Source: Azolla caroliniana (lineage: Eukaryota > Polypodiophyta). From it: 64,000 bases of DNA. The DNA lies in assembly GCA_043228905.1 (NCBI GenBank), contig JBHGNT010000008.1, forward strand, positions 16,182,001 to 16,246,000. The letters run 5' to 3'. Below, piece after piece: positions 31,087 through 45,556 of this stretch (position 1 is the stretch's first letter; each line of letters begins with the position of its first letter). The position numbers and the translations under genes were made by a program. A model generated the notes under the pieces. The model was not told the origin of the DNA. It did not search any database and was given only the letters and a program-made list of their open reading frames with translations.

Positions 31087-31942
31087 GTTGCACACTATGT
31101 GGAAATTATATTTTTGTCCCTCCGGATAGAGAATGGAGTGCTCGGTGAGAACCGGAAGAAAACGGCATACCGGCAAGGAGGAAAACGGCATACCGTCAAG
31201 GAGGAAAACGGCATACCGGCAAGGAAGAAAACGGCATACCGGCAAGGAGGAAAACGGCATACCGACAAGGAAGAAAACGGCATACCGGCAAATGTAAAAA
31301 GAAAGAGACATAAATGTAAAAAGAAAGGAAATACTCACTACTGCGCAGGGCGTGATTCGAACTCTGCACCTCCACGTTGACAAACCCCAACCTTACCATT
31401 ACATTAACTTATCTTAAGTGTTTTAAATATAGATTTAATACGTATAAGACTTTTATTTATGCATACCTTTATTAAAAGGTAAATCGTGTATTTCTTTTAA
31501 TATATGAAAAAGAAAAACGCGAGACACTAAAAATAACTCATGCACATCTAGCGTGCATGAGCCCTATACTTAGGAAATAAAAAAGCAACACATGCACATT
31601 TAGTGTGCATGAACATATGAGAAAAAGCATGTAGCTACGCTTAGTCTCTCCCATCACTATATAAGGATGGGGAGCACATTGTAGTGGTTGTTGATTTTTT
31701 TGGATTAAGAATTAATCAATACAAAAATTATTCGTGGGATTCACGATTTATACATCTACTTCTCTCTTAACACCCTAAGTACCAATTAATATAGTATACT
31801 CGTGTGATTCACGAGTTTCTTATCTTTCTCTTTGCTATTTACTCATAATTAATCTCTATCTCACGAACTTCTTTCTCCTAGTCCAAGACCTCTGTGGTTC
31901 CCACCCGACTCACGCAACGATCCGGAGCCGAAAGGCACGACA
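31074..31942 (+). repeat. 3' LTR of intact Gypsy
   Basis: It is 869 bp and, by eye, identical to 24538-25406. It is preceded by the purine-rich GGAGGGGGCGAG and followed by ACGC at 31943-31946. Confidence 0.95.
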
Positions 31943-31946
31943 ACGC

Positions 31947-32252
31947 GAGGAAACGACCCGAGGTGGAACTACCAAGCCCCACGTTGGTTGTTTCCTACTC
32001 ACCTCCCACCCTCCCACTGTTGAAGGCCAAAGGATCAGGCTCGTGTTGGCCGGCTATGATTGTCACTAGTTTATAGCTCTAGATACCTACTTAAGTAGAA
32101 AGTATGAGAGGATACGTACGTAGTCTCATAGTCTTGAACTCAATCGGGGGGTGGTTCCTTGATTTATATACAAGCCATCTTGTATAGTCTTTCTGTAAAA
32201 ATCTCTCCTAACTAGTGGGGAAGTAGCTCCATTTTTGGAGAAAAAAAAAATT
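31947..32252 (+). mobile_element. LINE tail interrupted by Gypsy, right part
   Basis: It continues the LINE sequence of 24418-24537 and matches about 19660-19965 of the related LINE. It ends in a poly(A) tract near 32240-32251. Confidence 0.75.
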
Positions 32253-35200
32253 CTAAGCTGTAGTGATGCATTGTTAGAAGCAAATTGTCAAATAATGTTG
32301 GAATCAATCTCGGTGTAAAGCTAGGTTTGGGTCCCTATCACCTACTTTGGTTTATTTGGCCTATCATTTATCTCATAAATGTTAGCACACCCCTTTCCGT
32401 CATTTCAACATTCATTATCAATTCACCTCATCACATCATATGTTATTCCCTAGAATCATATCAAAGCATATTTGGTATTGTTTCAATAAATATCATCTAA
32501 GACTTAAGTATGCACAATATGAAACCCATTCATACTAGCTAGGTGTGTATTAAACTTACACCCAAGACTTGTCAAGTCTCTAGAATAAAAGGAAAATTTG
32601 GAAAAATCTTCACAATGGTCAATATCTAGACCATTAAAATTTCAGTCACTCTTAATTAGTAATTAATGCAATAACTTATCATTATAAAACGATAGTGCAA
32701 ACCAAATCCATATTTATTACAAATGTTTTTTCTCGGCGACATTATGTATTTTCATAATACAAGCAATAATTGGAAAGCTAGGATCAATAACCTTTAAAAA
32801 TATGTTGTCCTGACTCCTACTCATTGTGCTAAAGAAAAAAAAAAAATCTAAATAGAGCTGAATATCAACGAGTCAAAAGGAACTTAGCAATATCTTTGCA
32901 CTAAACTTGTTGTCAAAATCAACCACCTCTTTTACTTGTGGTGCTTTCAAACATAGATATGTTGATTAACCTTCTCTTTAACAATGTTCATGTATCTCTT
33001 CTTAAGAAATGGTTCCATCATTACTATGATACAGAACCAAAAATATATATATACATAAATTAAGCACTTGCTTAAAATATGACCATAAGAAGTAGAATTT
33101 GAAATTGCACATTGTACTAATATGATGAGTAGTTCAACCCATCCGGTCATCCCTATGTTGTTTTAATCTCAATCTCTCTATTTCTTGATCTGTAATATCA
33201 TAATCATAACTCTCCCATAAGAATTCTAAATCAAGTCAAGTAAATGCTTTAAAATATCACAAATTGTATCCTATACAAGTCAAGCAAACCAAACCTTTAA
33301 CTTTATTCTTCAAACAACTAAAAATTCTATACTTCATGAGTATTTATAGATTAAAACAACATATTTCAGCTGCGTTTTTTAAATATAGAGTCTCTACTTG
33401 GCATAGAGTGATCTTAAGGAATGGATGTGAACCCTTTTGTTAAACCTCTCACATTAGTAGAGGAAATTCTATTGTATTGTTTTTTTTTTAATTCTATGGG
33501 TTATATTATGGTTTCCGTAGGATGTTAAAATATCATCTCTCTCTCCATTAAAAGCTAGTTGCTCGTAGCTAGAAAGTCCACACCGCTTGCCCTCTTAGAG
33601 ACGCATGCTCAAGTTATATTTGCACTTTTGGAGATAAGATATAATATTCTTTCACTTCAAGATGTGTCATGTTTATGTACTCACAAATGACCTTGTGGTC
33701 CAAACAAGTTTATTACAATAAAGTGAGGACTATGGCTTACTCAACAACCTTTCTTTCTCCATCTCTCTCAAAATTAACCTTTACATTTAATGTCAGGTTG
33801 AATGTGACTTAACATGATGCAAAGATTGGGATAAAGGGTTCGGAGAGTCGAGACATTAGAGAAATGGGCTCATTAGCATTCTAGGGAGATTGAGACATAC
33901 AAGAGAAAAAGCATGTCATACAACCACTAGGGGGGTTGAATGAAAGTGTGAGAGAGGCAAAATAATGGAAGTGGAGAGGATTCCCCACTAGCACTATTGG
34001 ATGTATGAAAGGTTAAAATATGTCCATGGACATTTAAAAAGGTTTAACCATTTTAGGAGAGTTATTTTTCTTTGAGAATCTCTTAAATTTCTAGATATAT
34101 TTCACCTTCTTTTTTGTCGGTTTTTAACATTTCCAAGCAAACTAATGATTTCCTTTTGTCATAAGATGCCAACCTTCATTGCTTTTATTTACAAACCTTT
34201 TTTGTATTGTCTATGGTAAAGGGGTTTCTCATTGTTCATGTAATTGCTTGTCCCTCGATATTCCGCAAAGCCTATGCAACTAGACTATCGCTACACAAAA
34301 TACTCACATAAAGGGATTTGTGCTTTGCTTGTATAGCTCCAACAATGCTAAATGCAAGCTGAGCAGAATAAAATGAATTAAAAGGATATAAGACACACAT
34401 GGGTTAGTAACAATGTAGACTCAAAAAACCACATAATTCCAAAACCATAACTTTATTCACATGAAACATATGTAATTTGCACTAGTATTGTGCAATGTAC
34501 CCCCACATAAAATATCTTTAGCACCCGCCGACAAAATTTTGGCTCAAAAATACCATATAACTTAGTAAGGCTTTGGCATATGTTCCTTACGAGATCCATG
34601 CCATGCCATGCTAGCATTTAGGTTTTTTATATATGTATATTTCATTTTGTAATCTAAAATCAATTTATGACATTGCAGCCCAATTGTTCGAATTTTAACC
34701 AATCTAGCATGTTTATTCCCTTATTGCAAATCAATTTCTACATACTTGGGTTTTGTTAGTATGAAAAGAATCTAACGAATTGGATAATTATATAACATTT
34801 TCACATTCATATCATAAATGTATTTCCTATTTCTTTTCTCTTTGATGGCCCTATTTTTTTTCACAGTATTTAGTTCTTCTCTTTCATTAATGCTGGTAAA
34901 CCTTAATGGTTATCTAATTCTACTAAATGTCACAAGTCACGACAATGAATATTTTTTATCCGTCGTGCTAGTTAATGTTAGTGGGGTAATGTACTTATTG
35001 TTGATTCCATTATTTGCAAATTCTTCTATGTGAATTATTAATCACATTTAGAACCTCACCTCTGTTTAAAAGCATTTACAAATATCTCCATCGCTATAAC
35101 ATTGTCCATTACATTCTCTCAACATCAAAGACATGTCGGTTGTATAGTAATATGTGAACATGCTCTTTTTTATTTTATAATGAAGAGTTTATGTTTAGTT

Positions 35201-36043
35201 GTTATTCTTAGAATACTAAATACTATGAAGTATATTCTAAACACCCTTTCCTCAATGAACGATTTGTCTCATTCGATGCAAGCTTTTCTTTTCCCCATGG
35301 GCTAAAGGCTCGCTTTTCTTTTCCTCATGGACTAAAGGTTCAAACCACGCAGAAGGACAAACACTTTGTATCATAAAGAAGAGTTGACAAACATTTATAC
35401 ATTGACACTTTATATGTATTCCGCGTTTTCTCAAAGATCGATTTTCCAGTTTCCAAAGAGCCAATTGTGAGTTCTACTAAGAAGGTTATTAGTTTTAGCT
35501 TTCCTAAGACCTTAAACATATCTATGAAGTGTCATCTCTCCAAAGAACAAGTATCTCCTTAACTTACTTTAGCACTTCTCCGTCTTTTACTTATTTTATC
35601 CTTTCTCTTTTTTATGCTCAAAAACTTGTTCGAGCAATTTTCTGACAAACTTGCAATTATTTGAAGATGAGACAACTTTATTTGTTAGAATCGAGATTGT
35701 CAGCCTTAGTAAAAAGCTCTTTAATTACCACAGATTCATGCACTCTTCCCAAGCCAAAAAACTCTGATACATGGCATACCCTAAAAGATTTCCAAGATGC
35801 AAATCCCACAACTTTACGAAATAACAACAGGGTGAGTTGTAATACAATGAAATTCCACCCATTTTCTAAATAATCATGTGAAATACAAAGAATTGATTGA
35901 CAAAACTTCGAAAACAACTCCACATGATGGCATTGAGCAAGGAAAATCATCCACCTACGTATTAAGAACACTTTGATTCTAATGTTTCTTTTCTGCTTTC
36001 AAGTATTTTCAAATAGATTCTCAACCAACCAGTCTCTTCTTAC

Positions 36044-36221
36044 TTCATCAACTAAGCTACATAACATGCTTCTCTCTCCCTATTGCGAGGAGAGTTTTTA
36101 GCAACACATCTACAAGGAGTTCTCGAAAGTCATTCATCAACTAAGCTACATTACATGCTTCTCTCTCCCTATTGCGAGGAGAGTTTTTAGCAACACATCT
36201 ACAAGGAGTTTTCGTAAGTCA
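36044..36221. repeat. 89-bp tandem duplication
   Basis: Two adjacent copies, 36044-36132 and 36133-36221, share TCATCAACTAAGCTACAT and GCGAGGAGAGTTTTTAGC. Few differences separate them, so the duplication is recent. Confidence 0.85.
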
Positions 36222-36486
36222 AGATACAAGCCTACCATTATTGTCATATAACATATCCAAGGCAAGTCACAAGTGTTGTGTGGATAGATGAAAATCTAAA
36301 TTTCTAAGTACATAACTTTGACATTAATAAGTCATCCACCACCACTAGTACATAAGAACTTCCTATGGAGGTTTCATTCCGATGGAGCTTGAAAACCGCC
36401 TAATTCATAGATGGGACAAGCCTACTTAATACATTTATTCCACCACATCATGAATATCAATTTATAAATACTTTGCTTTGACACTA

Positions 36487-36638
36487 ACTAGTCATCCACC
36501 AATACATCCAAACTTCCAATGAAGCTTCAAAACCGTCTATTTCACCAATGGGCCATGCCGACTAGTCATCCATTAATACATCCAAACTTCCAATGATATG
36601 CTTCAAAACCATCTATATTTCACCAATGGGCCAAGCCT
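36487..36638. repeat. 74-bp tandem duplication
   Basis: Units starting ACTAGTCATCCA at 36487 and 36561 repeat with small insertions in the second. A more diverged relative of the unit occurs near 36330-36420. Confidence 0.75.
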
Positions 36639-37213
36639 AGGATTCAACCCTCCAACAACTCCAAAAGAAAATATCATCAAATCATTCAACATTGCACCAC
36701 ACCTATTTTTAACTCCAAAATCACATCAATCCAAGCAAAGCATGTGCACATCCTTTGATCATATCATGAATAAAGGAGTTTTAAGACTTACAAACAAATT
36801 TGGAGAGAAACTACACTTAAACAATTCAATCTCATTCCTTCAAAACACAGATTAAATTATAATTAATAAACCCATTCGCTTATCAATGTCAAGCAAAGAC
36901 ATTTTAGGCCATCAAGACCTCAAGCCTTTTCTTGATACCTTGACCTAAAAAAACTCTTCCTCTTTGATCCATTGAACCGATGCTAAAAATTGGTGAGGCA
37001 CACTTCCCGCGGAAAAAAGACATGGTTTTTTATTATCAAGAAGAAGAGAGACAAAACAGAGAAAAATCCCCAAGCATGTGGACAAAAATACATGCTGTTT
37101 TATCATCAACATCAGTCTCATTAGGTCTTAGCAGACTTTTAAGACTCCTACTACTTTTTTCATTCATTGGAGATTGAACATGATTGAGAGGGGCAATTAT
37201 TATTATGTCACAC

Positions 37214-39553
37214 TTAGGTGAGAGCCCAGAAACCTTTGCCAGAAGTAGCTGAAGGTGACCTAAGGTTGTCAAACCAGGCCCAATAGGTGGGGTTGTAAAT
37301 GGCCGGGGATGCGGGCACGGGCCTTGGTGTGAAAGGACCCGCCGATCCGCGCCATCCTTCGAGACACTTGACCAACGGAAGGAGCAACTTCCCGTCCAAT
37401 ATCGCGGTGAAGATCTTCTCGATGTCTTCTCCGGGGCTCCTCGTGGCCGTCCCTCTCAACAAGCTCGTCCCCAACTCGCCCCTCACAAACTTGTAGATCG
37501 GGTAGGTCCGGCAGTTCTTGATCTTGTTGGGCACCGCGAAGTCGCCATTGTCGTATCGCTCCCTCGCCTTGGACACCTCTTCATCCAAGCTCTTCTTTAG
37601 GTGCGCTTCAAACACGGGGATGGCCTTGAACAAGGGCGACGAATCGGCCTCATTGTTATCTGAAGGAGTCTTCAATGCTTGCTCCACTAGCACCTCCCTC
37701 AATTGTAATAGAAGTGCATAGGCCGGATTGGACGGGTTATCGATGTATGAGAACACGGGCTGGTGATCCACCACCGAAAGTAGCTCCTTCTCTGAGAATT
37801 TGGTAGGGAGGAGAGATGTGTTCTCCGACTTTAGGGTTGCTTGGATCGATCGCTCCACCAATTTCCTCACCACCGCTTGCATGTTCTCCTCGAGGTGCCT
37901 CAAGTCCACCGCCTGGCAAAGCGCGGCCATGTATGTCGCCGACATGAGCTTCAAGATCTCGATGGCCTCAGCCGTCTTGCGTGCCGCGATGAGACCCAAG
38001 GAGTTCACATCTTGGTTGTGCTGCTCCGCACTCTGGACATGAGTGGTCACGGGGTTCGCGAGGTATTGAAGCTCCGAGCAATAGGCCGCCATCGCGATTT
38101 CTGCACCTTTGAATCCATAATCCAGGCTCGGGTTTGGCCCCCCACTCAAATTGGAGGGTAGACCTGAGTTATAGTAATCGCACACAAGCTCTGCGAATTG
38201 CGCAAACATCAATTTGCCGATTGCCGCCAGTGCAATTCTCATGTTGTCCATGGAGACACCTATGGGGGTGCCTTGGAAGTTACCCCCATGTAAGGCCATA
38301 TCTCTCGACACATCGATCAAGGGGTTATCATTCACCGAGTTTATCTCTCTCTCGATCGCGTGTGTGGAGGCACGGATCACTTCGAGCTGAGGCCCTAACC
38401 ATTGAGGAGATGTCCTGAGTGCATACCTATCTTGTTTCGGCTTCGAGAGGGGGTCCGTCTCGTGGAGCTTCGCGGCCGCCTTCATGTACGCGCTACCTTC
38501 GAGGAGGAACTCCATGACTGCCGCGGCCTCGATTTGGCCCGGATGATGCTTGAGCTGATGGGTGAGTGGATCCGTGAATTCGGGCTTGCCTTGCATCACC
38601 TCACAAAATAGGGCCGAGAGAATCTCCGACAAGAGCACGAGGACATTGGCATCAAAGCATGCATTAGCAGCCACAGCCGCCCCGACCGATGTACCATTCA
38701 CGAGAGCGAGCCCCTCTTTCGGTTGCAAGACAAAGGGCTCCTCCACGCCCGCCAGTTTTAGGGCTTCGAGGGCCGGGATCTCCTTGCCATCGGGACCAAA
38801 GGCCCGCGAGTTGGGGCGTGCCGTGATCAACCCGGCGATGTAAGAGAGAGGGACAAGATCCCCGGATGCCGTGATGGTGCCCCGGAGGGGGAGCTTCGGG
38901 ATCACATTTGCACACATGATCTTCTTCATGGCATCTAGTATGTCCCACCGGATGCCCGAGTAGCCTTGCATGAGGGTATTGGTTCGGACGAGCATGGCCG
39001 CTTTGGCATACTTGGGAGGCAAGAAGCAACCATCTCCATCTCTACCGAGCACGCCTGCGTTAAGGAAGCGGATGAGCTCTCTCTGGAGATCAAGGGCTTG
39101 GTTGGTGCGGCGGTGAGAAGTGGCCCCGAATCCCGTGGTTACACCATAGGTGTCGGTGCCTTTAAGTATGTTGTTGAGGACCCAATCGGAGCTTTGGTCC
39201 ACACGAGGCTTCGCCTCGGACTCGTCAAGCTCGACCGAGACGGACGAGCGTTGGGTGATGGCAGTCACTTGGCCGACAGTCAGGCTACTCCCTCTCAACA
39301 CCACCTTCTCGCTCTCGTAGAACTGGCGGATCATGCCACGCACCTCGTCGAAATGGCTCGTCTCCAGGGCCTCGGCGGCCTTGACCCAGTGCGGGGGTTT
39401 GGCCACCGGCCCATCCACGAAGAGGAGGTTCTTGCCTTGCACCGGGAGGGGGAGGGTCGGGGGTCGGTGGAGATCCGCGAGCTTCTTCTGGGTTGTCGAC
39501 GAAGACTTGTCGGGCCCTGTCGAGGAGGGGAAAGGAGGGGGAGTCCCAGACAT
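37214..39553 (-). CDS. PAL: Phenylalanine ammonia-lyase, single exon
   Basis: PAL removes ammonia from L-phenylalanine to give trans-cinnamate, the entry step of phenylpropanoid and lignin synthesis, in the cytosol as a tetramer. The 779-residue frame is unbroken. The active-site signature [17 protein letters not shown] is at 225-241, with Ala229-Ser230-Gly231 forming the MIO cofactor. The catalytic tyrosine is Tyr136 in [10 protein letters not shown]. The selectivity pair is Phe163-Leu164 (IRFLNAG), where tyrosine-using enzymes have His. [11 protein letters not shown] (408-418) and HNQDVNSLG (512-520) are also conserved. Plant PALs are usually about 700-725 residues. This one has an extra N-terminal stretch and about 40 residues after the usual end, including [19 protein letters not shown]. 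Most flowering-plant PAL genes have one intron; none interrupts this frame. The coding region is GC-rich against AT-rich flanks. It looks functional. Confidence 0.96.
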   Translation of the reverse strand: MSGTPPPFPSSTGPDKSSSTTQKKLADLHRPPTLPLPVQGKNLLFVDGPVAKPPHWVKAAEALETSHFDEVRGMIRQFYESEKVVLRGSSLTVGQVTAITQRSSVSVELDESEAKPRVDQSSDWVLNNILKGTDTYGVTTGFGATSHRRTNQALDLQRELIRFLNAGVLGRDGDGCFLPPKYAKAAMLVRTNTLMQGYSGIRWDILDAMKKIMCANVIPKLPLRGTITASGDLVPLSYIAGLITARPNSRAFGPDGKEIPALEALKLAGVEEPFVLQPKEGLALVNGTSVGAAVAANACFDANVLVLLSEILSALFCEVMQGKPEFTDPLTHQLKHHPGQIEAAAVMEFLLEGSAYMKAAAKLHETDPLSKPKQDRYALRTSPQWLGPQLEVIRASTHAIEREINSVNDNPLIDVSRDMALHGGNFQGTPIGVSMDNMRIALAAIGKLMFAQFAELVCDYYNSGLPSNLSGGPNPSLDYGFKGAEIAMAAYCSELQYLANPVTTHVQSAEQHNQDVNSLGLIAARKTAEAIEILKLMSATYMAALCQAVDLRHLEENMQAVVRKLVERSIQATLKSENTSLLPTKFSEKELLSVVDHQPVFSYIDNPSNPAYALLLQLREVLVEQALKTPSDNNEADSSPLFKAIPVFEAHLKKSLDEEVSKARERYDNGDFAVPNKIKNCRTYPIYKFVRGELGTSLLRGTATRSPGEDIEKIFTAILDGKLLLPLVKCLEGWRGSAGPFTPRPVPASPAIYNPTYWAWFDNLRSPSATSGKGFWALT

Positions 39554-39720
39554 GGTTAGGGTTTAGAGATGAGGAGGTGGATTGGCTAATGATGAAATGG
39601 ATCTGGGTTCTTTCTTTACAAAGCCACAAAATTGATGAAGAACAAAGCTATGTGTGTAGATCTCAAGAAGCTAAGTGTGTAGATCTAAAGAAGAAGAAGA
39701 AGAAGAAGAACTAGAAGGAA
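39554..39720 (-). promoter_or_regulatory. PAL 5' untranslated region
   Basis: On the PAL strand this stretch is pyrimidine-rich, with a CTT repeat (39690-39711, GAA on the plus strand) and CTAAACCCTAACC just before the ATG. A CT-rich leader is common for highly expressed plant genes. The start of transcription cannot be fixed from sequence alone. Confidence 0.5.
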
Positions 39721-39785
39721 GACACTCTTCTTCTCTCTTTTAGTATCATATGTCTTTTGTGAAAGACCTCCCTTTATTTATTTGA

Positions 39786-39796
39786 TATTATATAAG
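39786..39796 (-). promoter_or_regulatory. Possible PAL TATA box
   Basis: The PAL strand reads CTTATATAATA, a fair TATA box about 235 bp upstream of the ATG. It would give a leader of about 200 bases. Confidence 0.5.
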
Positions 39797-39819
39797 ATAG
39801 ATTCACAAGATTAGGAAAG

Positions 39820-39900
39820 TTGACTTGGTCAAGAGAGAAGAAATTGCTTTGATTTGTTTTGCATTTTTTTTATTTTATAGCATTTGCTTGACTTGGTCAA
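39820..39900. promoter_or_regulatory. Two inverted W-box pairs upstream of PAL
   Basis: TTGACTTGGTCAA occurs exactly at 39820-39832 and 39888-39900. Each copy holds TTGACT and, on the other strand, TTGACC, the core bound by WRKY factors. The copies are part of a 68-bp local duplication (AAGAAATTGCTT follows both). They lie 25-110 bp upstream of the putative TATA box. WRKY control of PAL during defence is known in plants; here it is an inference. Confidence 0.6.
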
Positions 39901-43143
<3,243 letters not shown>

Positions 43144-43174
43144 GATAATATTTGGTTTTCAGAAAAATTAGTGA

Positions 43175-43347
43175 TTCCCCAGGCTAGTAAGACTATTAAT
43201 GCCTCTCACTTCGACGTTGAAGAAAAGTTCAACCCACTTCTTCATCTCAACCTTTGTTATTTCTGGATCTACATCAAAAGTGTATTGGTTGTTCTGTAAC
43301 AAACGAATAGATTTCCCAGTAAGTACTTGATTTTTCAATTTATCCGT
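43175..43347 (-). pseudogene. rpl23: rpl23 fragment with ACG start
   Basis: The minus strand encodes DKLKNQVLTGKSIRLLQNNQ, then KKWVELFFNVEVRGINSLTS, the N-terminal part of plastid ribosomal protein L23. The codon in the start position (43345-43347) is ACG, six bases after GGGAG, a good ribosome-binding site. The homology stops at about 43175, where the psbA leader begins. An ACG start is known where RNA editing makes AUG in plastids; alternatively the ATG was mutated after transfer. Confidence 0.85.
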
Positions 43348-43508
43348 AGTATCTCCCTTGCCGTTCCTTTATTCTCTTTTTCTCTCCTTTAATAGTTCCT
43401 GTATAGTCTACAAAATTGAAAAGGTTAAAAATACACATTAATTTTATCTAATTATTCTATTCTAGAATATTTCTATATCTACTATTCTTACTTTCTTTTT
43501 TTCTATTT

Positions 43509-43581
43509 GCATCCAACAGGAGTTGAACCTGTGAATTCGCCAATTATGAGTTGGGTGCTTTAACCGTTCAGCCATGGATGC
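43509..43581 (-). tRNA. trnI-CAU: Plastid-derived trnI-CAU copy
   Basis: The minus strand folds as a tRNA: acceptor arms GCATCCA and TGGATGC pair fully, the T arm ACAGG/CCTGT encloses TTCAACT, and the anticodon loop CTCATAA holds CAT. The sequence matches plastid tRNA-Ile with CAU anticodon, whose C is modified to read AUA. It lies upstream of rpl23 on the same strand, as in plastid genomes. As a nuclear copy it is probably not used. Confidence 0.88.
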
Positions 43582-43617
43582 TATATCCATTACTAGTATA
43601 TTGATAAGTAATATCAA

Positions 43618-43900
43618 TTATACACAATTTTTTTTTGGAATTATTTGAATTCGACCAATTCCACGAAATTCATCAATTCCATCAAAAGGATCGATTTCCT
43701 TAATTTCATTATATGCAGGAATTGCCTCAAAAACATCATCAAATCCAGCAAGCTCATCCAACCCATCAAATATATCATATAACCCATCGATTAAAAGCTT
43801 GGACTCAATAGTTTGCTTTAGGGAATCCTGTTGTGTAGCAAATTGCTGTGTATGCCCATCTCGCAGAAAATCAGTAAAACTATTTAACAAATAAATATAC
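43618..43900 (-). pseudogene. Unassigned frame in plastid block
   Basis: The minus strand has an open frame of about 90 residues (NSFTDFLRDGHTQQFATQQD, then DIFDGLDELAGFDDVFEA). It is acidic and would read toward trnI-CAU. Its place suggests plastid origin, perhaps a fast-evolving gene such as ycf2, but I cannot confirm any match. Confidence 0.35.
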
Positions 43901-44189
43901 TTGAAACGTTTATTATAATTGTTAATCCGGTCCTTCAGTAAGGGATTTTTTGCGTAAATGGAATAGCTTTGTGATTCTGGTATATCGGGTATTTATTACT
44001 CTTTCCTTCCGCGATTTCAATCAGTCTCAAAAATAGCTTTATAGAACCTCAGATCAGGGGTTGGTGGAACGTTTATCAACCACAACTATTCATAAACTCC
44101 TTTCAAGAGGAGAGGGCTTTGAATCGGCTTCGGAAGACGGAGGCGCTGCTTTGGTTAAACGATGCAACTGGAATTTCGATAGATACTCA

Positions 44190-44505
44190 ATTCTGGAATT
44201 ATGATACAAATGCGTACAACGAAACTATTCGATTGGCAGTAATGTATAATGAAGCAAATATTCAGCTACTTTTGCAATTAGTAACCGATACAATTAGCAT
44301 CATAATCTCGGTTCTATTGCTTATAACGGGTCGAAAGAGACTTGCAGTTCCAAACCCTTGGATTCAAGAATTATTTTATAGCTTGAATGACACAATGAAG
44401 GCGTTCTCTATTCTTCTACTAACTGATCCATGCGTAGGGTTCCACTCCCCCCACGGTTGGGAACTTTCTGTAGGGTCCTCCTTTGAACATTTCAGGTTGG
44501 CCAAA
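44190..44505 (+). pseudogene. cemA: cemA fragment
   Basis: The plus strand encodes a membrane segment (TDTISIIISVLLLITG), then NPWIQELFYSLNDTMKAF and LTDPCVGFHSPHGWEL, the conserved core of the plastid envelope protein CemA. The C-terminal part typical of the family is not recognisable after FEHF, though the frame stays open to 44673. The N-terminal region is also unclear. It is a fragment of a gene for a protein linked to proton exchange in the chloroplast envelope. Confidence 0.8.
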
Positions 44506-45556
44506 GACATTAATGAAAGTATTTCGAGATATATCTCCGATGAAGCGAATACACCAAAGCTTCTAGAACACTCTAACTCACCTGTATGGGACTGTGCTAG
44601 AAGCAATTTCATTCCAGAATCAAAAGGGATTTCTTTATTGGGAGATGCAGCAGTAGCTATCCCAACGTCTTAGAGAATCCGTATGTGGACTCCAAAAATG
44701 AAGTCGTCTCATACAATACCATCTCATCTATTCAGTCCCAACTGTCAAATTCGTTATCACCCAGTCTATTGAAACGAACAGAAGGGGAGGAAACTGTTGG
44801 TCATGTACCTACAACGGTTCAACTTATTCCATCTAATCCGCAAAAACCTGCGACATCATCATCAACTCGTTCAAATAGGATTTTTCCTTTTTTGGATCTG
44901 AAGAGATTACTGTCGGGGTAAAAAAGCATCACTTTTGTCAATCTGGATATCCAAGAGTTCTGCTGAAACAGTTATGTTTGTTTGTGCATCAACATCAATC
45001 CTATCAGGTATATTTGTAGATCCCATTATCAGTATCACACGCAATACTTTATTTTAGACTCTAGCACAAAAAAAAGATTTGTTTGTATGAAAAGCAATCG
45101 TCCCAACTAGTCTGCTTCTGCAACGCAACAATGCGACGAAACCTTTTATATCTTCTTCGGGAATCGATCCTGATATTCTCCCATTGGCTCGTTTTTGCGT
45201 CTTTCTTAGAAGCGACTCATCCTTCCCGAACGCAGCATACAACTATCTGTCGTACTGCGCTCTCCAAGTGTGCTTGTTCCCCCGCCCCCTCCTCTCTCGC
45301 TAATGGCGAGTATCCGTAGAGATACTCAATGGAAGAGGAGTGGTGTCGAGGGACCAACCCTCCTGGATCAATTCCGTACACTCTAGGATCCTTCTCCGAA
45401 CCCGCTCCTCCCATCGCTGAAAGATGAGCAAAGAATCTCATTACATAAAATCGGAGGCTATTTGGAATACCCGGTAGGTTCGGTGGAATACTGGGGAAGA
45501 GATCCCCATGCCCGGTTTCGTATCAGAGATGGAAAAATTTCATTGCCATCGACTGT
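44506..45556. other. Unassigned, probably plastid-derived
   Basis: No frame here gives a recognisable gene. Just before rpl16 exon 2 the sequence is likely the 3' part of the rpl16 group II intron, but I could not identify its catalytic hairpin with confidence. Confidence 0.4.

Larger units (their letters stand above)
24538..31942 (+). mobile_element. Intact Gypsy (Ty3-type) LTR retrotransposon
   Basis: This 7405-bp element has LTRs of exactly 869 bp at 24538-25406 and 31074-31942, between which I find no difference by eye. It carries an intact gag-protease frame (25445-27484) and an intact pol frame (27361-31086), with RT and RNase H before integrase as in Ty3/Gypsy elements. A G-rich purine tract precedes the 3' LTR. 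The insertion point lies in the tail of a LINE and is flanked by ACGC. Identical LTRs and open frames point to a very recent, possibly still active insertion. Confidence 0.96.
32253..37213. other. AT-rich intergenic region downstream of PAL
   Basis: No coding frame here has recognisable similarity. Short hydrophobic frames, for example at 34818-35033, look like chance products of T-rich sequence. Two local duplications (36044-36221 and 36487-36638) are the only clear structures. The PAL 3' end lies at its right edge. Confidence 0.55.

Noticed and set aside
34818-35033. 71-residue hydrophobic open frame
   Set aside because: It comes from T-rich sequence, has no family resemblance, and lacks promoter or neighbouring gene support.
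38966-39559. 197-residue plus-strand frame
   Set aside because: It lies antisense to PAL codons in GC-rich sequence and has no similarity of its own.
44685-44921. 78-residue Ser/Thr-rich frame in the plastid block
   Set aside because: I could not link it to any plastid gene, and short open frames are common in this region.
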